The position numbers and the translations under genes were made by a program. 64,000 nucleotides of DNA from G963663315 sp965116335 (GTDB lineage: Bacteria > Pseudomonadota > Gammaproteobacteria > Arenicellales > Poriferihabitantaceae), in contig OZ220677.1 of NCBI GenBank assembly GCA_965116335.1, positions 744,001-808,000 of the forward strand, in the 5' to 3' direction. The notes under the pieces were generated by a model. That model was not told the DNA's origin, searched no databases, and worked only from the letters and a program-made list of their open reading frames with translations. This document shows positions 1 to 9,155 of this stretch, piece after piece (position 1 is the stretch's first letter; each line of letters opens with the position of its first letter).

Positions 1-1
1 A

Positions 2-52
2 GCGCGCCGAGCCTCTCGTAATGAGCGGGATCAATACGAATCACACGAATGA
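2..52 (+). CDS. Probable BrnT-family toxin, C-terminal fragment (5' end outside window)
   Basis: Only the last 16 codons are present, reading ARRASRNERDQYESHE then TGA at 50-52. The arrangement A-R-(R/K)-A-(S/T)-x-x-E-R-x-x-Y-E is the usual ending of BrnT-type RNase toxins (COG2929), which otherwise close with a strand ending in ISAR. The stop overlaps the next start as ATGA (49-52), the classic toxin-antitoxin coupling, and the next protein opens with an antitoxin-like segment. The identity rests on 16 residues plus context, so it is moderately supported. Frame 1 and frame 3 are also partly open here, but neither gives the ATGA overlap or a recognisable ending. Confidence 0.5.
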   Translation, partial: ARRASRNERDQYESHE

Positions 53-3000
53 AGCACGAATACGACTTCTCGAAAGGTGGGCGCGGCAAATTTTTCCGGG
101 AGGGTGCCAAGCTTCACCTCCCTGCTTGCGATGAACAATCGGATTGGGCTGGTCCCTCAGGCCAGATAGGCGAGTTTATCGTCCGTGAGACGGAAAAGAG
201 CCTCAACGCATATCGTGAACAGCCAAAACTGATAACGGAACATGTTCGCGTAGAACAGGATACCGTTCAGGGCGGATATGCCCATCGTCAACTGTTGGAG
301 CTCGTCCAGAACAGTGCTGATACCTTGCTTGACTCGCCGAAGGGGAAGAGTATTGTGATCCGCCTTACGGAGCACTTTCTCTACTGCGCCGATGATGGAA
401 TACCAATTGATGAAGACGGTATTGAAGGACTGATGTTCGACCGGATGTCGAGCAAGCGGAGCACCGCTGCGATCGGCAGATTCGGGCGCGGTTTCAAGTC
501 TGTACTTGGTGTGACTGATGCGCCAGAGTTTTACAGCCGATCAGGCTCGTTTCGTTTCGATAAGAACCGCGCTGCGGAGCGCATTGCACAGGCCGTGTCA
601 TCTGAACGTTACCCGGTTTTGCGTTTGCCGGAACCCATTGACCCCCACGAAGAATGGAGTCGGGACGAAGACCTGCGGGAGCTTATGAGTTGGGCGACGA
701 ACGTTGTCCGTCTGCCGCTCAAGACGGGTGCATTCGGCGACCTTGCTCAACAAATTCGAGACTTCCCGCCGGAGTTTCTGCTGTTTGTCGATCACATCCG
801 TTATTTGACTCTTGAGGATGGAGAACATTCGCGGGAATTCATATTGCACCGCCGGGATGGCGAACTTCTGCTCAATGCCGAAAACAGCCACTCACGCTGG
901 TTGCGTTTCGACACTACCCATCATTTGTCGGACAAAGCTCGGGCCGATTGGCACTTGTATGATGAAAACGAAGATGTGCCGATCCAATGGGCTGTGCCGC
1001 TGGATCGGTTGACTCGTCCCGGGCATTCTCATTTTTGGGCGTTTTTCCCGACCAGTACTGCCAGCCTTGTCCCAGGTATTCTGAATGCGCCATGGAAGAC
1101 TAACGAAGATCGACAGAATTTACTGTCTGGTCCGTACAATCAGGAGTTGATCGAAGCGGCGGCGAAGATGATTGCTGCCAATCTTCCCGGTCTCGCGACA
1201 CAAACCGACCCTGCGCTACACCTCGATGCGCTCCCGCGTGAAAGTCAGGCTGGTGATTCTGTTCAGGTCGATTTGCTCCGCAAACACCTGTTTATCAATC
1301 TTCACGGCCACGAAGTCATTCCCGATCAGTGCGGAAACCTTCGCATCGCGACAAAAATCAAGTATCCTCCTAAGGAGTTGACGGTGGATCGTCAAGAGGA
1401 TATGGCCCCATTCGCACGTTGGAAGGCATATCCGGGTCGACCCACGAACTGGCTTCATCATCGTGCGCTTACGCGCAATCGGCTCGCCAGGATCGACAGA
1501 TTGTTCGACCCCGAAGGCAAGTCGCCTCGTTGGCCTGCTTCAGGTGCAAAAAGGACCAAAATCGCTGAATGGTTGGAGGCACTTGTGGAGGGCCAGCAAC
1601 CGTGTGACATCATGGGTGCATCTATGGCTGCTGTCCAGACAGCCGCGCTTATTCCATTAACCAGATCAGGCGAGCACTTTGGTGATATCGTCCTGACGGT
1701 GACCGGATCTTTAGTGGAGCCGGACCCCGATCACCTTTTCCTGCCCAGTGATTCAAGCGGGGGGCAGCCTGCGAATTCGGAGTACTGTGTCCATCAAAGT
1801 CTGGTATCGGACTCCAATACGTTTTCGGCGTTACAGAAGCTCGGTATCAAGCCTCCTTCTCCGAAGAGCAGGTTCAGGGCTGTCGCGGGACGTATCCTTG
1901 AACAGAACTCCGATCAGGTGGTGCGTGAAGATGTTAAGCTGTATGAGGGCGCTAATCTGTATAAGGAGTTCTGGTTCGCTTCCCGTCGGTTGTCTATAGA
2001 AGATGTCAAGGACATCCTTCGGGAATACGAAGATCGAAATAAGGCGAACAAACTCCGAGTGCGAACACAAGCAGAAACCTGGGTGCCCCTTCGTTTCGTG
2101 ATGCTTCCTGGTAATATTGTGCCTGGGGATGGGAGCCGGGACGACGATGCTACCGTTGACACTCAATTCCACCAACCGGACGATAGGTTGCTGCGTGACC
2201 TTGGGGTGTCGGATGCGCCGGGTGATGACTGCGACCTCTCGATGGAACCATCGTTCCGAAAGTATCAGGAATATTGTCGCAACCGCTTCACCAGCCGCGA
2301 CCTGAAAAGGAACCCACATTCATATATGCTGAACTTCAAGACAAGCGTCGGTTGCGGACCATTGCACATCCTTACGAGCCTGTCTGATGAAGGACGGGCG
2401 GCCTACACGGATGCCTTATTGTCTCTAAATGCCATTTTTTCGCGATGGACAATGCGTCATAAAACTCAAGATGTCTATCCCGAACTACCCTGCGACTCCC
2501 TATCTATAGACGTTCTTCGTAAGGAGGGGCGGATACAAACAGCGAGTGGGGCAATTGTTCCATTCGCTGACGCACTCGGCCTGACTCCGAAAAACCTGGA
2601 TGCCCTGAATACATTGCTAGCTCATCCGATGGCCGACAAAATCAAAGTGGCGTTCGACCTGGCCGAACCGATACCGGAGATCTTTGGTGAAGGAGACGCT
2701 ATCCCGTTGACCGATGTTTGGCCTGGATTGAGAGATTACCTTCCCGTTCACCAGAAGCTATGTAATATTGTTTCCTGTGAACAAATCCATGTTGCCGGGC
2801 AAGCCCGAGAGTGTGTCTTCCACGCCTCCGACATCTATCTCGCAGGTGTTGTTGAGGAAGATGAACAACATAAACTAAAGCTCATTGCATATGAGTTGGA
2901 GCTTGGGCTGAGTCCCATGCAGGTTTCGGAGATTATACAGCGCAAGACGCCGCAGGAGATTGAAGAACGGCGCTCCATGATACGGCAGTACTTGACCGAT

Positions 3001-4584
3001 GCTGAACGTCTCTTGGCGGCGGTAGGAGAACAACAGCTACGGGAGGAATTACCTGATTCCCTTCTGGCGGTGTTAGAGAAGGATGGTACTATGCTGACGG
3101 GGGCAGAAATTGCGGAGGCCGCGATTGCGACGTATCACACGGATGCGCTCAAGCAATACAAGGGGGCGTTGAGTAGTCTTGCCCCGCCGTCGCATTGGGC
3201 TGGATCAGCGCGGGCTATCGAGTTTGTGCGTTCGCTCGGCTTTTCCACTGAGTGGGCTGGTGAACGATACCATCGTCTGGAACCGTTTCTCGAAATTGAG
3301 GGTCGGTATCGGCTACCGGATCTTCATCCCTATCAAAAAACAGTGGTTCGCAACGTACGTGAAATGCTCGGCGGGAGTCACTCGGCAAGCACACCAAGAC
3401 GCGGAATGATCAGTATGCCGACCGGATCAGGCAAAACTCGTGTCGCCGTTCAAGCGATTGTCGAAGCCATGAATGACGGATTCGGTGGCGGAATTCTTTG
3501 GGTTGCGGACCGCAGTGAACTTTGTGAGCAGGCTGTGGAAGCGTGGAGGCAGGTCTGGTCAAGTATCGGTGCTCATGGAGCGCGCCTTCGTATCTCCAGG
3601 GTGTGGGGCGGACAACAGAGACCGTTACCTGTGATCGATCCTCATGTCGTGGTCGCCACCATCCAGACTCTCCATGCAAAACTATCGGGCCCTCACAGCG
3701 ATTACGATTTTCTGAAGGATTTCGGGCTCGTTGTCTTCGATGAGGCGCATCGATCGATTGCCCCGACTTTTACCTCGGTCATGGACGAAATTGGGTTGAC
3801 GAGACGACAGGGAACAGGCGAACCATTTCTCATTGGCCTTACAGCGACCCCTTATCGCGGGTACAACGAGGAAGAAACACTGTGGCTGGCCAATCGTTAC
3901 AGTGGCAATCGGCTTGATGTCGGCGCATTCGAGAATGAAGATGCACAGGACATTGTTCAAGAACTACAGTCCAGTCGAGTGCTCGCCCAAGCGGACCACA
4001 AGGTTATCGAGGGAGAAACATTCTCGCTCGAAGATATTCTGGGAGATTCCGCTCACTCTCACGACTGGAAACAGGAATTGGAAAAGTGGCGGTCGCTTCC
4101 CTGGTTACCTCAATCTGTAGAAAATCGAATTGCCGAGAGTGCTGAGCGCACCAGACGCATCATAGAGGCCTATAGAACACATATTGACCCGGATTGGCCT
4201 GTCCTTATCTTCGCTACGTCTGTCGAGCATGCACAGACGGTGGCAACTCTTATCAACCGAAGCGGCATCCGGTCGCGTGCCGTGAGTGGGGGCACGGAGA
4301 AAGTGACACGTCGCCGCATAGTGGAAGAGTTTCGTCGCGGCAAGATCAAGGCACTCGTCAACTACGGCGTATTCCGTGAGGGATTCGACGCGCCCAAGAC
4401 CCGCGCCATCATTGTGGCGCGACCGGTATATAGTCCAAATCTCTATTTTCAGATGATCGGGAGAGGCTTGCGAGGGGCACTCAACGGCGGTAACGAACGT
4501 TGTCTGATTCTCAATGTTAGAGACAATATCGAACAATTTGATCGAAGCCTGGCTTTTTCGGAACTGGATTGGCTGTGGGCGTAA
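49..4584 (+). CDS. Sacsin/HSP90-like ATPase fused to SF2 DEAH helicase, with antitoxin-like N-terminus
   Basis: A 1511-residue multidomain ATPase. Residues 4-25 (EYDFSKGGRGKFF...LHLP) match the opening of small antitoxins that accompany BrnT-like toxins. Residues about 40-250 form a GHKL ATPase of the sacsin type: N-box ELVQNSAD (84-91), G1 box ADDGIPI (about 114-120), and a lid glycine box GRFGRGFKSVLG (143-154). A long unassigned middle follows. The last 400 residues are an SF2 helicase: Walker A PTGSGKT (1124-1130), DEAH at 1231-1234, and motif VI with QMIGRGLRG near 1468-1476. Such ATPase-helicase fusions are typical of phage-defence or restriction islands, which is an inference. No nuclease or methylase domain was recognised. 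The start at 49 is supported by the ATGA overlap with the upstream gene. The substrate is unknown. Confidence 0.8.
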   Translation: MKHEYDFSKGGRGKFFREGAKLHLPACDEQSDWAGPSGQIGEFIVRETEKSLNAYREQPKLITEHVRVEQDTVQGGYAHRQLLELVQNSADTLLDSPKGKSIVIRLTEHFLYCADDGIPIDEDGIEGLMFDRMSSKRSTAAIGRFGRGFKSVLGVTDAPEFYSRSGSFRFDKNRAAERIAQAVSSERYPVLRLPEPIDPHEEWSRDEDLRELMSWATNVVRLPLKTGAFGDLAQQIRDFPPEFLLFVDHIRYLTLEDGEHSREFILHRRDGELLLNAENSHSRWLRFDTTHHLSDKARADWHLYDENEDVPIQWAVPLDRLTRPGHSHFWAFFPTSTASLVPGILNAPWKTNEDRQNLLSGPYNQELIEAAAKMIAANLPGLATQTDPALHLDALPRESQAGDSVQVDLLRKHLFINLHGHEVIPDQCGNLRIATKIKYPPKELTVDRQEDMAPFARWKAYPGRPTNWLHHRALTRNRLARIDRLFDPEGKSPRWPASGAKRTKIAEWLEALVEGQQPCDIMGASMAAVQTAALIPLTRSGEHFGDIVLTVTGSLVEPDPDHLFLPSDSSGGQPANSEYCVHQSLVSDSNTFSALQKLGIKPPSPKSRFRAVAGRILEQNSDQVVREDVKLYEGANLYKEFWFASRRLSIEDVKDILREYEDRNKANKLRVRTQAETWVPLRFVMLPGNIVPGDGSRDDDATVDTQFHQPDDRLLRDLGVSDAPGDDCDLSMEPSFRKYQEYCRNRFTSRDLKRNPHSYMLNFKTSVGCGPLHILTSLSDEGRAAYTDALLSLNAIFSRWTMRHKTQDVYPELPCDSLSIDVLRKEGRIQTASGAIVPFADALGLTPKNLDALNTLLAHPMADKIKVAFDLAEPIPEIFGEGDAIPLTDVWPGLRDYLPVHQKLCNIVSCEQIHVAGQARECVFHASDIYLAGVVEEDEQHKLKLIAYELELGLSPMQVSEIIQRKTPQEIEERRSMIRQYLTDAERLLAAVGEQQLREELPDSLLAVLEKDGTMLTGAEIAEAAIATYHTDALKQYKGALSSLAPPSHWAGSARAIEFVRSLGFSTEWAGERYHRLEPFLEIEGRYRLPDLHPYQKTVVRNVREMLGGSHSASTPRRGMISMPTGSGKTRVAVQAIVEAMNDGFGGGILWVADRSELCEQAVEAWRQVWSSIGAHGARLRISRVWGGQQRPLPVIDPHVVVATIQTLHAKLSGPHSDYDFLKDFGLVVFDEAHRSIAPTFTSVMDEIGLTRRQGTGEPFLIGLTATPYRGYNEEETLWLANRYSGNRLDVGAFENEDAQDIVQELQSSRVLAQADHKVIEGETFSLEDILGDSAHSHDWKQELEKWRSLPWLPQSVENRIAESAERTRRIIEAYRTHIDPDWPVLIFATSVEHAQTVATLINRSGIRSRAVSGGTEKVTRRRIVEEFRRGKIKALVNYGVFREGFDAPKTRAIIVARPVYSPNLYFQMIGRGLRGALNGGNERCLILNVRDNIEQFDRSLAFSELDWLWA

Positions 4585-4592
4585 CCTCCTCA

Positions 4593-4607
4593 TAACGGTT
4601 ACCGTTA
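4593..4607. repeat. 15-bp palindrome between convergent genes
   Basis: TAACGGT-T-ACCGTTA is a perfect inverted repeat containing the stop codon of the decarboxylase gene. It lies in the 20-bp gap between two convergent genes. It may be a short bidirectional termination signal, but there is no T-run on either side, so its role is uncertain. Confidence 0.4.
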
Positions 4608-6062
4608 AGCCATCAGTAATTCACCCAGACGGATGGTTTGTGCGATCAGTACATCGAAATCCTCATTACGGCTGCGGTGGTTGGCAATGGCGACACGGAT
4701 ACAATAAATACCCCGCAGGGTCGTGTAGGAAGGCGCGGCAATCCCCTGTTCCTGGAGCTCAACCAGGATTCCCCGATTCAGATCGTTCAATGATTCGAGC
4801 TCCATCCCGCCCGGATTGAAACGATAACAGACAATATCCAGGCTAATCGGGGCAAGCAGATCAAGTTTCTCATGTTGCTCGATTAATTGCCCCAGATACC
4901 GGGCCTGGTCGAGATTGCGCGAAATCATGCGCCCCAGCCTTTTCGTGCCGTGTTCCTTGATCGTCATCCATATTTTCAACGCGCGAAAGGAGCGGCTGAG
5001 TTCAACTCCGTATTCAGAGGGCCAGTTACTGCCGGACGCTATGCCACGGGTGAATTGTTGCAGGTATTCGGGGATTAATGAGAAAGTATCCTTGTGCGCT
5101 ACGGCATCCCGCACCAGTACGCAACCAGCTTCAAATGGGACGTGCATCCATTTATGCAGGTCGAGGGCAACTGAATGCGCTCGTTCGATTCCCGCCAACA
5201 GGGGTTGTGCCTGCTCCGACAGCATGGCGATAGCGCCGATCGCACCGTCCACATGAAACCAGATGTCATAGTGCTGGCAAATATCCGCAATGGCATTGAG
5301 ATCATCAATCGCTCCGGTGTTGACGGTGCCGAAGGTGGCGATCACACAGATCGGTTTGCAGCCTTTGGCAACATCGTCCGCCAGTTTTGATCGCAGATCA
5401 TCCAGATTCATACTGAAGTCATGGTTGACGCGTACCTGTCTGAAACACTGGTTGCCCAGACCCAGAAGCTCGGCCGCTTTCTGGTTGCAACTGTGTACTT
5501 CGGTGGAGGCATACACGGTCAGTTTGTGATCAATCGACTGTAGCCCTTGCTTTCTGACGTCAAACCCGGCTATGTCATTGCGCGCGACAGCGAGCGCCAC
5601 CAGATTGGCCATGGAACCGCCACTGACCAGCAAACCGCTGGATTCTCGTCCAAACCCCATGATCGTTTTCATCCAGTCCAGCACCTGGCCTTCGACCAGA
5701 ATAGCGGAATGGTATCCGCCACCCACATTGGAGTTCATGGTGGCTGCCATCAGGTCGGCGAACGCTCCCATTACGGTGCCATTGCCCATATACCATGCCC
5801 AGAACCGTGGATGGGTGTTACCTAACGGGTAGGGCATTATAGTGCGCCTGAACTCCTCGTATATCGAGACCGGGTCGGTGGGGGTGGCGGGACAGGGCTG
5901 GTCGAATGAAGCGGTGATTTCTGCGGGCATCCGTTGCCAGACTGGCCGTTCTCCGGCAGATTGCAGCCAGTCAATGGCATCATCAATCATCCGGTGGCCG
6001 AGCTCGCGCATTTGCTCCCAGTTTTCCGGGTCCAGTGTTTCATAGATTTCAGGATCGCTCAT
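4605..6062 (-). CDS. Group II pyridoxal-5'-phosphate decarboxylase
   Basis: A PLP-dependent amino-acid decarboxylase of the aromatic-L-amino-acid/glutamate/tyrosine decarboxylase fold (485 residues, normal family length). The PLP-binding lysine is K304 in DLHKWMH. The upstream HVDGAIG (about 270-276) supplies the aspartate that contacts the pyridine nitrogen, and NTHPRFWAW (82-90) is the typical substrate-side segment. The cytosolic product would be an amine plus CO2. The substrate cannot be assigned from sequence alone. A same-strand UMF1 transporter ends 23 bp upstream, so the two are probably co-transcribed, and a role in producing and exporting an amine or handling an amino acid is a reasonable guess. 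Start ATG at 6062 gives MSDPEIYETL. Confidence 0.85.
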   Translation of the reverse strand: MSDPEIYETLDPENWEQMRELGHRMIDDAIDWLQSAGERPVWQRMPAEITASFDQPCPATPTDPVSIYEEFRRTIMPYPLGNTHPRFWAWYMGNGTVMGAFADLMAATMNSNVGGGYHSAILVEGQVLDWMKTIMGFGRESSGLLVSGGSMANLVALAVARNDIAGFDVRKQGLQSIDHKLTVYASTEVHSCNQKAAELLGLGNQCFRQVRVNHDFSMNLDDLRSKLADDVAKGCKPICVIATFGTVNTGAIDDLNAIADICQHYDIWFHVDGAIGAIAMLSEQAQPLLAGIERAHSVALDLHKWMHVPFEAGCVLVRDAVAHKDTFSLIPEYLQQFTRGIASGSNWPSEYGVELSRSFRALKIWMTIKEHGTKRLGRMISRNLDQARYLGQLIEQHEKLDLLAPISLDIVCYRFNPGGMELESLNDLNRGILVELQEQGIAAPSYTTLRGIYCIRVAIANHRSRNEDFDVLIAQTIRLGELLMA

Positions 6063-6085
6063 ACTTATGCTGTCAATGTTTATTA

Positions 6086-7432
6086 TCAGGTTAGGGGGTG
6101 ATCATCCAGTGCCTGTGTCGCCTGGAGTGCCTTATCAACATCCAGACGGTAAAGCAGGTAGCCGCCGGTGACGAAAAGAACGACCAGAACCAGGATGCTG
6201 TCGCGAGCACTGGCGCCTGCGAAGACGATCGGTACGAAAGCCATCAGGAACGGGCCGAATATACTGGCAAACTTGCCGGTCATATTATAAAAACCAAAAA
6301 ACTCGGTTGTCTTCGACTGTGGAATCAAACGGACGAACAGGGATCGGCTCAGACTCTGCACGCCACCCTGAACCAGGCCGATGGCACCCGCAAGCCAGTA
6401 GAAATCGGCAGCAGAGTCGAGCCATTTCCAAGCATAGATAACCACTCCGGTATAGACCAGCAGGCCGATCAGTATACCGCATTTCGGGCCCATTCTCTGA
6501 CCCAGCCAGCCAAAAAACAGCGCCGAGGGGAAGGCGATGAACTGAGTCAGCAGGAGTGCGGTGATCAGGCTGGTCGATGGCAGGCCGAGGATACGGTCAG
6601 CGAAAAATACCGCAGTCTTGAAGATGGCGCCAACGCCGTCAATGTACAGCCAGTAGCTTACCAGGAACAACAGGACATATTTCAGCTGCCGGATTTCCCG
6701 AAAGGTTGCGGCCAGATGCGAAAAGCCCTGCCTGATCGCTCCGGTTTTCGAGACAGTGGTTGACCCCCCCTCCTCGACAACATACAACAGGGGTATAGTG
6801 AATACGGCCCACCACAGCCCGACGGAGATGAAGGACAGAGACAGTGCGCTGCCCTGATCGGCAATACCAAACCATTCAAACCGGGTCACCATCAGGACAT
6901 TGAGCAGGAAAAGCAACCCGCCTCCGATATAGCCCAGGGCATAGCCGTAACTGGATACGAGGTCTATATTCTTTTTTGACGATACTCCGATAATCAGCGC
7001 ATCATAAAAAATCATGGAGGTGGAGAAGCCGATCTGTCCGAGTCCGTACAGGATCAGCGCCATCCACCACATACCCGCCCCGACCCAGGCCAGCCCCATG
7101 CACATCAGAATTCCGAGCAAGGCGAAAGTAGCCAGAAACCTTTTGCGTGCGCCTCCAGAATCGGCGATCGCTCCCAGAACCGGGGCTGCGATGGCAACCA
7201 GAGCACTGCTTATGGCTAATGTCATGTTGAACCAGAACTGAGAGTCGTTGACACCCAGATCAGATGACAGAGCACTGTAGAAAACCGGAAAGAATCCGGC
7301 GACGACTGTAGTAGCGAAGGCGGAATTACCCCAGTCATACAGTGCCCAGGCGAGTACCTTCTTTTCGGTCAGGATTGCGCGCATCGGGTTGTCCGGGTGG
7401 TCTTGAGGCTGGCTGATGATCCCATTATACAT
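6086..7432 (-). CDS. MFS transporter, UMF1/Atg22-like family
   Basis: An integral membrane protein with about 12 hydrophobic segments. The N-terminal signature WALYDWGNSAFATTVVAGFF is diagnostic of the UMF1 family (related to yeast vacuolar amino-acid effluxer Atg22). Bacterial members have no firmly established substrate. The coding region is intact and ends at a residue run typical of a short cytoplasmic tail. Two starts are possible: 7432 (16 extra residues) and 7384 (MRAILTEKKVLAW), the latter matching the usual family N-terminus better. Neither has a strong Shine-Dalgarno. It lies upstream of and in line with the PLP decarboxylase gene, and is divergent from the oligopeptide ABC operon. 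Confidence 0.85.
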   Translation of the reverse strand: MYNGIISQPQDHPDNPMRAILTEKKVLAWALYDWGNSAFATTVVAGFFPVFYSALSSDLGVNDSQFWFNMTLAISSALVAIAAPVLGAIADSGGARKRFLATFALLGILMCMGLAWVGAGMWWMALILYGLGQIGFSTSMIFYDALIIGVSSKKNIDLVSSYGYALGYIGGGLLFLLNVLMVTRFEWFGIADQGSALSLSFISVGLWWAVFTIPLLYVVEEGGSTTVSKTGAIRQGFSHLAATFREIRQLKYVLLFLVSYWLYIDGVGAIFKTAVFFADRILGLPSTSLITALLLTQFIAFPSALFFGWLGQRMGPKCGILIGLLVYTGVVIYAWKWLDSAADFYWLAGAIGLVQGGVQSLSRSLFVRLIPQSKTTEFFGFYNMTGKFASIFGPFLMAFVPIVFAGASARDSILVLVVLFVTGGYLLYRLDVDKALQATQALDDHPLT

Positions 7433-7521
7433 TGCTCGCTACAAGCCGTGTGCAAAGCCGTTCGGTTCTGGTGTTTCAGGTGTTACAATGGACTGCCATA
7501 ACTTGAATGATGAGGACAGAC

Positions 7522-9072
7522 ATGAAATTATTTTCCTTGACAGCCGTGCTCGGTGTCGGCTTGCTCGCGGTTTTGCCAGCCCAGTCCCAGACACTGAACA
7601 TGGCGTATGACGCAGACCCGGTATCGCTGGACATCCATGAGCAGCTATCGGGCGGCACGTTGCAGCTTTCCCATACGGTTTGCGATCCGCTGGTGCGGTG
7701 GAATCAGGAGTTGGGCTTTGATCCACGGGTGGCCAGTGGTTGGCAACGACTGAACGATACGACCGTCCGATTTAATCTCCGCCAGGGGGTGCGTTTCCAT
7801 TCCGGTCGTGAAATGACGGCGGAAGATGTCCGTTATACCTTTGAAAGACTGAAACAAAGTGAAGACTTCAAGGGTATCTTTGTGAATTTCACGGCGGCTA
7901 ATGTGGTGGATGATTACACGATTGATCTGGTTACCGATGGCCCCTACCCACTGGTTCTGCATACCGCGACTTATATATTTCCTCTGGATGCCGAGTTCTA
8001 TACGGGAACTGACGAGCGTGGCCGCGACAAGGGGGAGATCGTAAAGCACGGTGATTCGTTCGCTTCGACCAACATTTCCTGCACCGGACCGTTTACGGTG
8101 ACTTCCCGCGAGCAGGGAGTTAAAGTGGTTTTTGATCGGTTTGCAGATTATTGGGATACCGACTCTCCGGGCAATGTTGAGCAGATCGTGTTTACTCCGA
8201 TCAAGGAAGGCCCGACCCGGGTTGCCGCGCTGTTGTCCGGCGATATTGATTTTGCCGCTCCCATACCGCCAACCGATCTGGCACGGATCGACAGCAGTGA
8301 TTCCGTGAATCTGGTGACCATGAGCGGTACACGGATTATCACCTTCCAGCTTAACCAGAAGAAGAATCCGGCATTGGCGGATGTCCGCGTCCGGCAGGCT
8401 ATGGTTCATGCGGTCAACAATGAGGGCATCGTCGAGAAAATCATGAAGAACTTCGGCACTGCGGCGGCGCAACAAAGCCCGAAAGGATACCTGGGTTATA
8501 ACGAATCGCTGCAACCGCGCTATGATCTGGAAAAAGCCCGCGCGCTGATGGCTGAGGCTGGATACGCGGATGGCTTTGATGCAACCATGATGGCGCCCAA
8601 TAACCGTTATGTGAATGACGCAAAAATAGCGGAAGCGGTTGCCGGTATGCTCTCGAAGATCAATATCCGGGTGGATTTGACGACCATGCCCAAAGCCCAG
8701 TATTGGCCCAAGTTTGACGAACGCGCCGCCGATATTATGATGATCGGGTGGCATTCCGACACAGAAGACTCGGCTAATTTCTCGGAGTTTCTGACCATGA
8801 CGCCGGATTCTGAAACTGGCTATGGTCAATACAACAGTGGTAATTACTCCAATGCCGAAGTCGACCAGTTGGTGCTGGACAGCGCGAAACAGACTGACAA
8901 CGCCAAACGGGCGCAAATGCTGCAACGGGTGGAGCAGATTCTCCATGATGAAGCGGCTTTTGTCCCATTGCACTGGCAGGACCGGGCATGGGCTGCGAAG
9001 AAGGGCGTTCATATCGACCGCATCGTCAACGTGATGAACTTCCCTTATCTGGGCGATCTGGTGATGGACTGA
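7522..9072 (+). CDS. ABC transporter substrate-binding protein, dipeptide/oligopeptide type
   Basis: A periplasmic solute-binding protein of the SBP_bac_5 family (DppA/OppA-like), about 516 residues. A signal peptide of about 22 residues (MKLFSLTAVLGVGLLAVLPAQSQ) precedes the mature domain, which opens LNMAYDADPVSLDIHEQL. Family landmarks such as FNLRQGVRFHSG and DVRYTFERL are present. GAGG at 7513-7516 sits 5-6 bases before ATG 7522, which is why this start is preferred to the ATGs at 7507 and 7510. It heads a five-gene uptake operon and is separated from the permeases by a terminator. Peptide is the commonest ligand class, but glutathione, nickel or opines cannot be excluded. Confidence 0.88.
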   Translation: MKLFSLTAVLGVGLLAVLPAQSQTLNMAYDADPVSLDIHEQLSGGTLQLSHTVCDPLVRWNQELGFDPRVASGWQRLNDTTVRFNLRQGVRFHSGREMTAEDVRYTFERLKQSEDFKGIFVNFTAANVVDDYTIDLVTDGPYPLVLHTATYIFPLDAEFYTGTDERGRDKGEIVKHGDSFASTNISCTGPFTVTSREQGVKVVFDRFADYWDTDSPGNVEQIVFTPIKEGPTRVAALLSGDIDFAAPIPPTDLARIDSSDSVNLVTMSGTRIITFQLNQKKNPALADVRVRQAMVHAVNNEGIVEKIMKNFGTAAAQQSPKGYLGYNESLQPRYDLEKARALMAEAGYADGFDATMMAPNNRYVNDAKIAEAVAGMLSKINIRVDLTTMPKAQYWPKFDERAADIMMIGWHSDTEDSANFSEFLTMTPDSETGYGQYNSGNYSNAEVDQLVLDSAKQTDNAKRAQMLQRVEQILHDEAAFVPLHWQDRAWAAKKGVHIDRIVNVMNFPYLGDLVMD

Positions 9073-9097
9073 TCACAGCCTATCCACTTGTATGAGT

Positions 9098-9135
9098 AAC
9101 CGGAGGATAGTGTCTGAGGCCGTCCTCCGGTTTTT
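9098..9135 (+). terminator. Intra-operon rho-independent terminator
   Basis: AACCGGAGGA (9098-9107) pairs perfectly with TCCTCCGGTT (9123-9132), followed by three more T. It lies between the binding-protein gene and the first permease gene. It would allow more binding protein than permease to be made, as is common in ABC uptake operons. Confidence 0.8.
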
Positions 9136-9155
9136 ACTACTGATACGCTGACGCC

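Noticed and set aside
7645..9012. Long minus-strand frame opposite the peptide-binding protein gene (455 codons)
   Set aside because: Low-complexity composition unlike a protein family, no ribosome site, and it lies wholly opposite a well-supported gene.
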